7,614 bases of DNA from Planctomycetaceae bacterium (GCA_007129635.1 SKVE01000674.1:1-7614), one strand, 5' to 3'. Counted from the first letter of the stretch, positions 1 to 7,167 are shown. Numbers and translations are program-made. Notes: generated by a model from the letters alone, not told the origin.

Positions 1-28
1 CCGGGGGCACAATGCCTTCCTCGGAGGG
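1..28 (-). other. Possible start of a fourth minus-strand gene (cut by window start)
   Basis: After the hydrolase stop (35-37), the minus strand shows a GAGGAAGG-like Shine-Dalgarno at about 23-16, then GTG at 10-8, in frame to the window edge. The spacing of 24 bases from the stop would suit an operon. Only three codons are visible, so the product is unknown and the call is speculative. Confidence 0.25.
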
Positions 29-34
29 CTCGCA

Positions 35-2572
35 TTACTGCTCCCAGATCTCCAGTTCGGTCAGGCCGCTGCGGGCCCTTCCGTCGTGGATGAACAAGAC
101 TCGCACTTTGGTGGTAGACACCGGCGCGAAGGTGATCGCGTTGGCTATCGAGCCGGTGGGCTTCGCGGGGTCGCGAGAAGTCACGTCCACGTCGCGCCAT
201 GCTTGGCCCGTCCACGCCTGAACGACGTAGTCTTTCGGAGGTTGAACGCCGCCGCGGTCGTCGTAGATGTGCAGCACAGCACGGTTGACCGTCTTTGCCT
301 GGCCAAAGTCGACTTCCAGCCAATCCTGCTCGTTCGGCGACTCGTAGCTGGTCCAGCGGTTCATCGGCGTGGGGCTGTAGATGATCTTGCCGTCGATGGC
401 TCGCTCGGGCCGGCCGCCGAAGCGATCACTGTGCGAGGCCGTGGCTTGCGGATAGCCTTCGCCCGTGGCGTTAAACGCCACATTGCCGGTCGGCGGAGGG
501 GCGGGCGTGTAGGGACGTTCGCCCGGCCCCCACGCCTCCAGTGCGGTCAGGCCCGAACGTCCGCCCTCGGCGTGGTGGAACACGACACGCAGCTTCGTCA
601 CTTCCATGACGGGAAACGTCACCGTGTTGGGCCGGCGGCCGACGGGTTCCGCTGGCCGGCGCTGCTGCGCAGGAACCGGCTTCCAGTCCCGGCCGTCGTG
701 AACCTCCAGATCGAAGCTCGCCGGCGCGATGACGCCCTCGCCGTCGTCCAGCAGGTATAGCTTGACCGTGTCGATCGGACGCGCCAGGCCCAGGTCGACG
801 GCCAGCCAGTCGCTGTCGCTCGTGGAGCCCAGCGTGGTCCAGCGATTGACCGGGCGAAGATCGTAGCGGAACTGGCCGTCGTTAACGTACGCCAGCGAGC
901 TGCCGTGCCCGCTGTGCGAGGCCGACAAACGTGGGAACCAGTCGCCGTCGTTGTTCACGGCGTAGTTAAACCGGACTTCGGTGGGCATCGGCACCTCGAC
1001 CGCCGCAGGCAGTTCCACGTTGATCTTCGCGAGCGTCGGTCGGCTGGCGGCCTTATCGCCGTTGACCAGCACGTGCAGCCCCGCACCCAGCCCGTAGCGT
1101 TGGCCCGTCTTGTCCCACACGATCGCCAGGCGGTGCCCGCGGTACGGCAGATTGTCCAGGGCGAAGTAGTCCCAGGTGTCGGGCGCCAGCGGGTCGATGG
1201 TCAGCGTGTCTCCGTCGCTGGGTTGCACGCCGACCAGCCCGGTGATGACCAGGTCGGTGAATCCGGAGTGGAAGTAGTGCTCGCTGCGGTTGGGCATGTC
1301 GTGTCCGGCCCACGATCCGGTGTCGGGATGGACGGCCTCGGCGATGTACGGCTTACCGTCCTTGCGATGCGTGACGGCGAACTTGTGCAGCATGTGCAGG
1401 TAATCATCTCGCGAGATGTGCGTCTGCCGGTAATTCTGGAGCACATTGGCCATGGCCTTGAGCGTCTGTGTGGTGGCGAACGGCCACGATTGGCCGCTCC
1501 ACCAGCAGCAGCCGGGCTGCAGCACGAACAGCGGATCGTGGCGTTCCACCGTGGTCGGTCCCAAGGCGGCGTAGAAATAGTCGGGGTCCATCAGGAACTG
1601 CCACGCCTGCTCGAAGCCGGGGTCGGGCATACCGAACGCCCAGGGAACGTAGCCGTGCAACTCACGGCCGTGGGGGCTGCCGGCGAATCGACCGGTCTCG
1701 TACGTCAGCGTGTGCTTTTCCACCACGTGGCCGTCTTTCTCGTGCCGCTGGTTGCTCATCGGGAAGAAGAACCGACGTTTGGGGTCCCACAAGCGGGTCT
1801 GCACCTGAACCTTGACACGGTCGGCTTCCTCCCGATACCTGGCGGCGGTCTCGGCGTCGCCGGCCAGTTGGGCGATGTTGGCAAGCGCGTGGGCGTCGGC
1901 CCACATGTAGGCATTGAACGAAGGACGCAGCGATTGGCCGCCGCGGAGGATGTCGCGCGTCTGCTGGGCGTTGATGTCGAACTCCATCCCTTCGTCGTGG
2001 CCGAGTTGCCAGAACATCGCCTTCTCCGGCACCCAATGGCGCCGACGCCACGCCTGGTAGTTCTCGACCAGATCAGGCAGCAGATCGACGATGAACTCGC
2101 GGTTGGGCTGAACCAGGTGCGTGGCCCAGGCCGAATCGGCCGCCCAAAACGAATAGTTACGCGGCTGCGCCCCCGGCGTGCGGAACCAGTAGCGGAGGTA
2201 GTCGCGAACGTACCGCGGGTCGTGCAGCCAACGCACCTCGTAAATCTGGTGGCCTGCCGGACAGGAAATGGCCCCGTACGCCCCCGACCAGAACGGCCTG
2301 TTCGCGAACTCGGTGAACGAGTAGCCGCTGTTCGGCGAGCCGTAACAGATGTGCCGCGTCACCAGTTCCCAGCGGTAGTAATAGGTCGTGTTGATCGCTT
2401 CGTCGGGACTGTCGAAAAAGGGGATGTTCGCTTGGAACCAGTCGAAATCGCGATTCTGCCAGAACGTCTGTCGGTCGAGCATTTTTTGCTTGTCGAGCAC
2501 CTGGCCATCGGCAATCGAGGTGCCAAGCAGCATCGCTACGAGACAGACGCCAACAAGGAATGATGTTTTCAT
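35..2572 (-). CDS. Secreted MGH1-like/GH63-like (alpha/alpha)6 glycoside hydrolase with two C-terminal discoidin domains
   Basis: The product is 845 residues. I chose the ATG at 2572 because a signal peptide follows at once: Lys2, a hydrophobic core at about 5-20 and an S-I-A cleavage site near 21. The frame stays open upstream to a TTG at 2710, but that adds 46 non-signal-like residues. The Shine-Dalgarno is weak (only GAG about 9 bases upstream). Residues about 25-530 form the catalytic toroid plus a small beta region, with landmarks GCCWWSGQSWPFATTQT (354-370) and EHYFHSGFTDLVITGLVG (431-448). The stretch DEGMEFD (193-199) resembles the ESGWDFS acid motif of GH37/GH63 toroids, and E431-H-Y resembles the base motif EKY of trehalase; these catalytic roles are inference. 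Residues about 536-682 and 696-844 are F5/8 type C domains. It should hydrolyse a glycoside outside the cytoplasm; the substrate cannot be read from sequence. It is last of three co-directional genes, 139 bases after the ABC ATPase. Family level is fairly sure, specificity unknown. Confidence 0.88.
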   Translation of the reverse strand: MKTSFLVGVCLVAMLLGTSIADGQVLDKQKMLDRQTFWQNRDFDWFQANIPFFDSPDEAINTTYYYRWELVTRHICYGSPNSGYSFTEFANRPFWSGAYGAISCPAGHQIYEVRWLHDPRYVRDYLRYWFRTPGAQPRNYSFWAADSAWATHLVQPNREFIVDLLPDLVENYQAWRRRHWVPEKAMFWQLGHDEGMEFDINAQQTRDILRGGQSLRPSFNAYMWADAHALANIAQLAGDAETAARYREEADRVKVQVQTRLWDPKRRFFFPMSNQRHEKDGHVVEKHTLTYETGRFAGSPHGRELHGYVPWAFGMPDPGFEQAWQFLMDPDYFYAALGPTTVERHDPLFVLQPGCCWWSGQSWPFATTQTLKAMANVLQNYRQTHISRDDYLHMLHKFAVTHRKDGKPYIAEAVHPDTGSWAGHDMPNRSEHYFHSGFTDLVITGLVGVQPSDGDTLTIDPLAPDTWDYFALDNLPYRGHRLAIVWDKTGQRYGLGAGLHVLVNGDKAASRPTLAKINVELPAAVEVPMPTEVRFNYAVNNDGDWFPRLSASHSGHGSSLAYVNDGQFRYDLRPVNRWTTLGSTSDSDWLAVDLGLARPIDTVKLYLLDDGEGVIAPASFDLEVHDGRDWKPVPAQQRRPAEPVGRRPNTVTFPVMEVTKLRVVFHHAEGGRSGLTALEAWGPGERPYTPAPPPTGNVAFNATGEGYPQATASHSDRFGGRPERAIDGKIIYSPTPMNRWTSYESPNEQDWLEVDFGQAKTVNRAVLHIYDDRGGVQPPKDYVVQAWTGQAWRDVDVTSRDPAKPTGSIANAITFAPVSTTKVRVLFIHDGRARSGLTELEIWEQ
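41..487 (-). other. Discoidin (F5/8 type C) domain 2 of the glycoside hydrolase
   Basis: Residues about 696-844, after a proline-rich linker (PYTPAPPPTG, 687-696). The landmarks line up with domain 1: ATASHS, MNRWTS, DWLEVDFG, IYDDRGGV, TKVRVLFIHD and RSGLTELEIW. The protein ends two or three residues after the last strand, so the domain is complete and terminal. The divergence from domain 1 suggests an old duplication rather than a recent one. Confidence 0.8.
527..967 (-). other. Discoidin (F5/8 type C) domain 1 of the glycoside hydrolase
   Basis: Residues about 536-682 of the hydrolase. Landmarks are RLSASHS, VNRWTT, DWLAVDLG, LYLLDDGEGV, TKLRVVFHH and RSGLTALEAW. These match the usual jelly-roll pattern of an 'NRW-T' strand, a 'DWL-VDLG' strand and a final 'GLTALEAW' strand. 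Such domains usually bind sugars or surface polymers (CBM32-like). It is clearly homologous to the domain that follows it. Confidence 0.8.
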
Positions 2573-2711
2573 AAAGATCTCGGAAAGTGGTGGGTGACCG
2601 GTGGATGGCCGACTGACGGCGTCTGCCGAAACATGGCCCTGGGACTCGCATGTCGGCTGGTCAGCCGGATCGGCAAGACGCATTATCCGGGCAAACCACC
2701 CCGATCGCAAG
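2573..2711 (-). other. 139-base spacer between ABC ATPase and glycoside hydrolase
   Basis: No gene is supported here. The hydrolase frame is open through the whole spacer, with a TTG at 2710 and an ATG at 2683, but the encoded stretch is not signal-like and no convincing Shine-Dalgarno precedes either codon. A perfect 6-bp inverted repeat (CGGCTG at 2654-2659, CAGCCG at 2662-2667) has a 2-base gap and no T-run, so it is not a standard intrinsic terminator. I see no clear promoter, so read-through from upstream is the simplest assumption. Confidence 0.5.
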
Positions 2712-3476
2712 TCAACACACGCCAGCTCGTAATATCTGGCTGACTTCGCCGCACAATCGGGCGAAGCGAGCGTCGCTGCGCAGATCGCTGGGGCGGGTGA
2801 GGCCGAAGGGGATGTCGATTTCGGCGATGATCCGGCCGGGGCTGGGGCTCATCACCAGGACTCGCTGGCTGAGATAGACGGCTTCCGCCACGTTGTGGGT
2901 GACGAAGACCGAGGTCCATTGCTGTTGGTTCCACAGCCGGTTCAGTTCTTCGTTCAATTGCGTACGCATCAGGTCGTCCAACGCGGCGAACGGTTCGTCC
3001 AGCAGGATCAGATTGGGGGACGTTACCAGGGCACGGGCCAAGGATACCCGCATCTTCATACCACCCGAGAGCATCGCGGGCCGCTTCGACACGTCGCTGG
3101 GCTGCAGCCCGATCAACCGAAGGCTCTCCGCGATCAAGGCCCGTTGCCGATCGGCCGGCACCCCCTGCAGTTCTAGCGGCAGGCGGATGTTGTCCGCGAC
3201 GGTACGCCAGGGTAGCAGGTTGGGTTCCTGGAAGACGAACGACAGCCGATGCGCCTTCTTACGGTTTTCGGCTGGGGATCTGCCGGCGACGGTCAAGCGG
3301 CCTCGAGTCGGCGCTATCAAACCGGCGATCAATCGCAGCAGGGTGGATTTGCCGCAACCCGACGGACCGACGATCGAGACGAATTCTCCCGCCGCGATGC
3401 GAAAACGGAGATCTTCGACCGCAGCATGCCCGCCGCGAAAATCAACCGCGAGATCTTCGGCAACGATATCGATCAT
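2712..3476 (-). CDS. ABC transporter ATP-binding protein, nitrate/sulfonate/taurine (NrtD/SsuB/TauB) type
   Basis: A complete 254-residue nucleotide-binding subunit, normal for the family. It should sit at the inner face of the cytoplasmic membrane and hydrolyse ATP to drive import through a partner permease. Visible motifs: Walker A GPSGCGKST (37-45), Q-loop Gln83 in VFQEPNLLPW, signature LSGGM (136-140), Walker B LILLDEP (156-162), D-loop ALD (165-167) and switch His194 in VTHN. The LPWRTVADNI stretch and the Met in LSGGMK are typical of the COG1116 NrtD/SsuB/TauB group, which imports small anions, sulfonates or pyrimidines; the actual substrate cannot be told. I chose ATG at 3476 because GAGGTG lies 9 bases upstream; a GTG at 3488 would add four residues. 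It starts 31 bases after the heme protein's stop, which suggests co-transcription. No permease or binding protein is visible in the window. Family call is secure. Confidence 0.93.
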   Translation of the reverse strand: MIDIVAEDLAVDFRGGHAAVEDLRFRIAAGEFVSIVGPSGCGKSTLLRLIAGLIAPTRGRLTVAGRSPAENRKKAHRLSFVFQEPNLLPWRTVADNIRLPLELQGVPADRQRALIAESLRLIGLQPSDVSKRPAMLSGGMKMRVSLARALVTSPNLILLDEPFAALDDLMRTQLNEELNRLWNQQQWTSVFVTHNVAEAVYLSQRVLVMSPSPGRIIAEIDIPFGLTRPSDLRSDARFARLCGEVSQILRAGVC

Positions 3477-3485
3477 TCGCTGGGC

Positions 3486-3491
3486 CACCTC
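3486..3491 (-). promoter_or_regulatory. Ribosome binding site deciding the ABC ATPase start
   Basis: On the minus strand this reads GAGGTG, followed by 9 bases and ATG at 3476-3474. Its last three bases are the alternative GTG start at 3488-3486, so the two starts compete; the good spacing to the ATG favours the shorter protein. Confidence 0.6.
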
Positions 3492-3507
3492 GTCCGGTCG
3501 ATTCGCT

Positions 3508-6500
3508 TCAAGGCAGTTCCCAGGCGTCGTCGATCAGGACTCGATGATAGATTTTGACGTCCTTGATGCGACCGGTGACTTGGTAATCGGGGCGAGGCCC
3601 GCCGCTGTACTGCCCGATATGCAAGGCGCCGGGCCACAGGTCGGTATTGAAAGCGCCCGTCTGCTGAGCGACCAATTCGCCGTCCTGGTACAGGCGAGCC
3701 GTCCGTCCATCGAAGGTGCCGACCAGATGCGTCCATCGCCCGACCACCTGCCGCCCGCCGTCACAATCGACGCCTCCGACGTGCCAGCGCCAACGTCCGC
3801 CCAGCGTTTGCAGGAACCAGCCCGATTGACGCCAAACGCCGCAACCGATGACGACCGGCATCTTGCCCGGCTCGTCGAACCAGACTCGACACTCGACCGA
3901 AAACGGCTGCGAGAGCCCGAAGTTCGGGTGATTGGGGAAGGTGACATGCCCGCCTTGCCGAAGATCCAATTGGCCGTCTTCGATGCTCGCGGCTCCGGAG
4001 CGGTTGCCCGCCAAAGGAGACTCGCCGTACAGGGCTGCTTCGATGGCCGACGTAGCCGGGAACTCGAACATCGGCGGTTCGATAATCGAGGCGACGGCCG
4101 AGATCGGCGAGGATCGGGGACTTTCCAGCCCGCGGGCACTGATCGCGCTGACGGAATACCAGTAGGGCACTTCCGGCTGGACCTGACTATCGCTGAAGAT
4201 CCGCTGTTGGATCGGTTCGGCCGTAATACGCTCAAACTGCTTGTCCGGGCCGTCGCTGCGATACACGTAGTACCCGATGACCGGCGAAGCGGGAGCCTGC
4301 CATCTTAGGCGGACGGCGCCCGAAGCGGGCAACGCGGTCACCTCGGTCGGTGCGTCCGGCGGCACGGGCGGCGGGACCTGGACGGTCAATCGCGACGGTC
4401 GACTCCGCTGGCCGTTGGATGCCAGCAGCAACGCATAATGCTGGGTGCCCGTCGGTGCATCCCGGTCCAGATAACTGGCCAATTCACTACCGATCAACTG
4501 GGTTCCGTCCTCGGGCGGAAAGTCGGCTTGCTGTCCTCGGAAGAGTTTCGCCTGCAGCCCGATCGTCTCGGCGGACTGGTCCCATCGCAACAGCACCACG
4601 CCATCGTCGCCAAACGTGGCTTCCAGCGGTGGTGCTCTCTCCGGGACGGGCGGCGGGATGAACATGCGGGACGCACCCGCGATCAGCTCGGCGCCCGGCA
4701 TATCGACGCGTGGATTGGCCAGTGTCTGCTCGCGAGCATGGCGGATGATCTCCAACATGGCCTGGTAGTGTTCGTCCTGGGTCGAGGCGAATCCGATCAC
4801 CGGCGGCCCGCTGGTATCCGGCGGTTGCCACTGACGCCTGGGAAACGCTTCGGGCGGCTGCACTGCGTGGGCGTATCCGCGCACCAGCAATTGGACTCGC
4901 CGGTTCTGAGGATCGATCGACCGGTCCCGGCACATCTCCAATCCGTATCCATCGTCACCGGCGGCCAGCGGTGCTCGCAAGATGCGGCTCCACTGCGGAT
5001 CGCGCAGGTTGACCCAATCGCTCTCGAAGAAATGCGGGTTATTCCCATCCCCGTGGCACTCCAGGCACCCTGCCGCCTGCATGCGAGCCACCAGGGCGGA
5101 CTGCATCTTGCCCCAATCTTTGATCCCACAGCCAGCCTCGGTGGAATTCCACGTACCGTGGTACAGTCCGTTGGAGTCCATCCAGGCCATCAGCAGGTCT
5201 CGTTCGGCGCGAGTCAGGTCCGGGATGCGGCCCTCGTGTCCTTGGGCCAGCAGTTCGGCCAGCGGGGCGGCACCCGAACCATGAGCGCGAGGCGGGAAGA
5301 TCTGGGACGACCACAGCGCCGTGCCGTTCATGCAGTCGATCCCCGCGATCCAGTACGCTTCCAACTGAGTCTCGCGGCGGTTCACCAGGTTCTCGTAGCT
5401 GATGTTGAAGTGTTCGGTCCAGCCGCCGGACAGATCCATTCCGCCGCCGAACCCTTCCGGGCCGCCGTGGCAGCGGACGCAATGATTGTCCAATACGGGC
5501 TGCACCATGCTGGGGTAATCGACGTAGCCGCTGCCCCAGGATTCCGGCTGCAGCCGATGCGGCTGACGGTCCAACAGTTCGGCCAGCGGCGCATGAGCGG
5601 CCGGGGTAGCCGCTTTGGGCTCGTGGCAGCCGATGCAAGACCGAGTCGTCCCCGGCGCCGCCTGGATGAACGTCCGCATGCTCTGCACCAAACGGCCGTC
5701 CCCGTCCAACGCTTGGAGATAGACCGCGCGGCCTGAAGGCACCTCGAAATAGGCCGAACCGTCCGCTTCCACCGGCGCGATCCCCAAGTAGTTCTTCGCG
5801 CCAAACGCCAATGCCGCGCTGACCAGGAACGTCTGGTTGTACGGGCTGCCGCCCATCGTCGTCGGGCTGACCCGTGATGTCTCTTCGATCACCCGCAGAT
5901 ACTGGACCTCGCCGCGCTCGACGCCGGTCAGTCCTTGATAGACGTCCTGGACGAAAAAAGTGCCCGTCGTCTTCTGCCGATCGACCGATGAAGGTAAGAT
6001 TGGGGGACGTGCCTGCGGCTTGACCAGCATCGGCGAGTGCAAACAGATCTCCGGGTCGGACAATAACGTGATGCGACGTCCTTGGCGATCGATCATCTCG
6101 ATCGTGTTCCGTGAATGCCCCTCGGGCCGTCCGCTGAACAGGAATACCTCGGGGGTCACCGGCCACGGCTCGCAAGAGTTGCCCGTATCGCGGGTCGGAT
6201 CGTCGGGAGATTCGAGATGGATGATCCCCTCCGTGCCGTTTTTGCCCAACCGCGGATCGATCAGCGCGATCGCGCCTCGCGGCGTGGCGTTATGCTTGGC
6301 GAATGTGCCTACGATCAGAGGCGTACCCGGGACCGGACGCGCATCGAGGATCGCTTCCGGGAAGACCATGTTGTTGGCGAAAACGGCCGTCTCTTGAGTG
6401 CCATCCGGATTGACGCTCCACAGCGACTGGATCGTCAGCGCGTTCTTGTCGACGTACTCCCACCGACCGAACAGGATGCGACCGTCGGGCATGATCGCCG

Positions 6501-7155
6501 GGTCGAATTCGTTGACATTGTTCACCGAGATCGGGTGCATATCCGAGCCGTCTGCATTCATCACGTGCAGGATCGCCACGCCCGTGTTATTGCAAGGCAC
6601 CAGACCGCTAGGTCGAGTCGACAAAAAGACGATGCGATCGTCTGGCAGGTACGCCGGATACACGTCGTGCTGTCCGCCCTGCGAACCGTGATAGAAATCG
6701 CACGTGTCACTCGGATCGCTGATCTGTCTTAACCCGTATCCGTCGATACCGATCTCGTAAATGGCCGTGCTACCCGACGGTTCGCCCTTGAACGTGAACA
6801 ACAACTTCTGGCCATCCCAGTGCAGGTTCGGTTCGTCGTAGACACCCTCGCCCAGTGTCTCGGGTGTCGTCGGATCGATCACCGGCCGAATCCGCCACCG
6901 ACTTCGCGGCTCCGAAGGATTCTCCAGAATGTAGATCCCACCGCCGCCGGGCGGCCACTTGTAAAACGTGTCGTAGATGTGGATGCCCGAGTACGAATGA
7001 CGCCGCGTGAACAACAGCGGGGCGTCCAGCAACGATTGAAACTCCTGCTCGATAGGCTCCGCATTCGCTGATGCCGAATCGTCGGCAAAGGTGTGCGCCG
7101 TGGCGAACAGAACCAAAACCATCAAGATCGTTACGATCCATCGCGCGGTGCGCAT
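3508..7155 (-). CDS. Secreted HzsA-related multiheme protein with FN3 and LamG modules
   Basis: The product is 1215 residues. The ATG at 7155 has GGGAGGG 5 bases upstream and opens a signal peptide (MRTAR, then a hydrophobic core at about 7-20, T-F-A cleavage near 24); the 37-residue extension to 7266 lacks these features. Residues about 40-375 look like a TolB/HzsA-type beta-propeller, with blade motifs such as DGRILFGRWEYVD and VMNADGSDMHPIS. Residues about 395-515 match the hydrazine synthase alpha middle domain (PVEADGSAYFEVPSG, SMRTFIQAAPG), ending in heme site CIGCH (507-511). Two more heme sites follow, CVRCH (559-563) and CLECH (697-701), with PRAHGS and LLMAWMDSNGLYHGTW between them. 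Two FN3-like modules (about 843-927 and 934-1022) and a LamG-like domain (about 1055-1210) complete it. The role is likely periplasmic or surface redox chemistry or electron transfer; the substrate is unknown. Hydrazine synthesis is unlikely because HzsB/HzsC partners are absent. It is first in the minus-strand cluster. Confidence 0.9.
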   Translation of the reverse strand: MRTARWIVTILMVLVLFATAHTFADDSASANAEPIEQEFQSLLDAPLLFTRRHSYSGIHIYDTFYKWPPGGGGIYILENPSEPRSRWRIRPVIDPTTPETLGEGVYDEPNLHWDGQKLLFTFKGEPSGSTAIYEIGIDGYGLRQISDPSDTCDFYHGSQGGQHDVYPAYLPDDRIVFLSTRPSGLVPCNNTGVAILHVMNADGSDMHPISVNNVNEFDPAIMPDGRILFGRWEYVDKNALTIQSLWSVNPDGTQETAVFANNMVFPEAILDARPVPGTPLIVGTFAKHNATPRGAIALIDPRLGKNGTEGIIHLESPDDPTRDTGNSCEPWPVTPEVFLFSGRPEGHSRNTIEMIDRQGRRITLLSDPEICLHSPMLVKPQARPPILPSSVDRQKTTGTFFVQDVYQGLTGVERGEVQYLRVIEETSRVSPTTMGGSPYNQTFLVSAALAFGAKNYLGIAPVEADGSAYFEVPSGRAVYLQALDGDGRLVQSMRTFIQAAPGTTRSCIGCHEPKAATPAAHAPLAELLDRQPHRLQPESWGSGYVDYPSMVQPVLDNHCVRCHGGPEGFGGGMDLSGGWTEHFNISYENLVNRRETQLEAYWIAGIDCMNGTALWSSQIFPPRAHGSGAAPLAELLAQGHEGRIPDLTRAERDLLMAWMDSNGLYHGTWNSTEAGCGIKDWGKMQSALVARMQAAGCLECHGDGNNPHFFESDWVNLRDPQWSRILRAPLAAGDDGYGLEMCRDRSIDPQNRRVQLLVRGYAHAVQPPEAFPRRQWQPPDTSGPPVIGFASTQDEHYQAMLEIIRHAREQTLANPRVDMPGAELIAGASRMFIPPPVPERAPPLEATFGDDGVVLLRWDQSAETIGLQAKLFRGQQADFPPEDGTQLIGSELASYLDRDAPTGTQHYALLLASNGQRSRPSRLTVQVPPPVPPDAPTEVTALPASGAVRLRWQAPASPVIGYYVYRSDGPDKQFERITAEPIQQRIFSDSQVQPEVPYWYSVSAISARGLESPRSSPISAVASIIEPPMFEFPATSAIEAALYGESPLAGNRSGAASIEDGQLDLRQGGHVTFPNHPNFGLSQPFSVECRVWFDEPGKMPVVIGCGVWRQSGWFLQTLGGRWRWHVGGVDCDGGRQVVGRWTHLVGTFDGRTARLYQDGELVAQQTGAFNTDLWPGALHIGQYSGGPRPDYQVTGRIKDVKIYHRVLIDDAWELP
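5053..5067 (-). other. Heme c attachment site 3 (CLECH)
   Basis: Codons encode Cys697-Leu-Glu-Cys700-His701 in the context MQAAGCLECHGDG. Anammox hydrazine synthase alpha binds two c hemes, so a third CxxCH is notable. The axial sixth ligands cannot be assigned by eye. Confidence 0.8.
5467..5481 (-). other. Heme c attachment site 2 (CVRCH)
   Basis: Codons encode Cys559-Val-Arg-Cys562-His563 in the context VQPVLDNHCVRCHGG, a layout typical of class I-like cytochrome modules in planctomycete proteins, where an upstream 'QPVLD..C' helix leads into the heme site. Confidence 0.85.
5623..5637 (-). other. Heme c attachment site 1 (CIGCH)
   Basis: Minus-strand codons TGC ATC GGC TGC CAC encode Cys507-Ile-Gly-Cys510-His511, directly after the PVEADGSAYF/RTFIQAAPG block. 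This is the site expected to correspond to heme alpha-I of hydrazine synthase alpha. That assignment rests on motif order, not on an alignment. Confidence 0.85.
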
Positions 7156-7160
7156 CTTTT

Positions 7161-7167
7161 CCCTCCC
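7161..7167 (-). promoter_or_regulatory. Strong ribosome binding site for the HzsA-related gene
   Basis: The minus strand reads GGGAGGG followed by AAAAG and ATG at 7155-7153. This near-ideal Shine-Dalgarno decides the start against the longer open frame that begins at 7266. Confidence 0.75.

Noticed and set aside
905..2563. Plus-strand open frame of 552 codons
   Set aside because: It lies entirely antisense to the glycosidase, whose domains and signal peptide are clear. The translation is rich in Arg, Val, Gly and His with no recognisable domain, as expected for a high-GC shadow.
2654..2667. Inverted repeat CGGCTG-GT-CAGCCG as a terminator
   Set aside because: The gap of two bases is too short for a normal loop and no T-run follows on the minus strand.
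2893..4308. Plus-strand open frame of 471 codons across the ATPase and heme protein
   Set aside because: It spans the boundary of two well-supported minus-strand genes and its product is low-complexity Arg/Ser/Pro-rich sequence.
4438..5736. Plus-strand open frame of 432 codons
   Set aside because: It is antisense to the heme-binding part of the HzsA-related gene, where three CxxCH motifs prove the minus strand codes. It has no domain, signal or convincing ribosome site.
5039..6175. Minus-strand open frame of 378 codons
   Set aside because: It is a frame-shifted reading inside the HzsA-related gene, Arg/Gly-rich and without domain content.
3508..7155. Reading the first gene as a true hydrazine synthase subunit
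   Set aside because: The other subunits are absent, a third heme site is present and the tail domains are unlike the anammox enzyme; only the family resemblance is kept.
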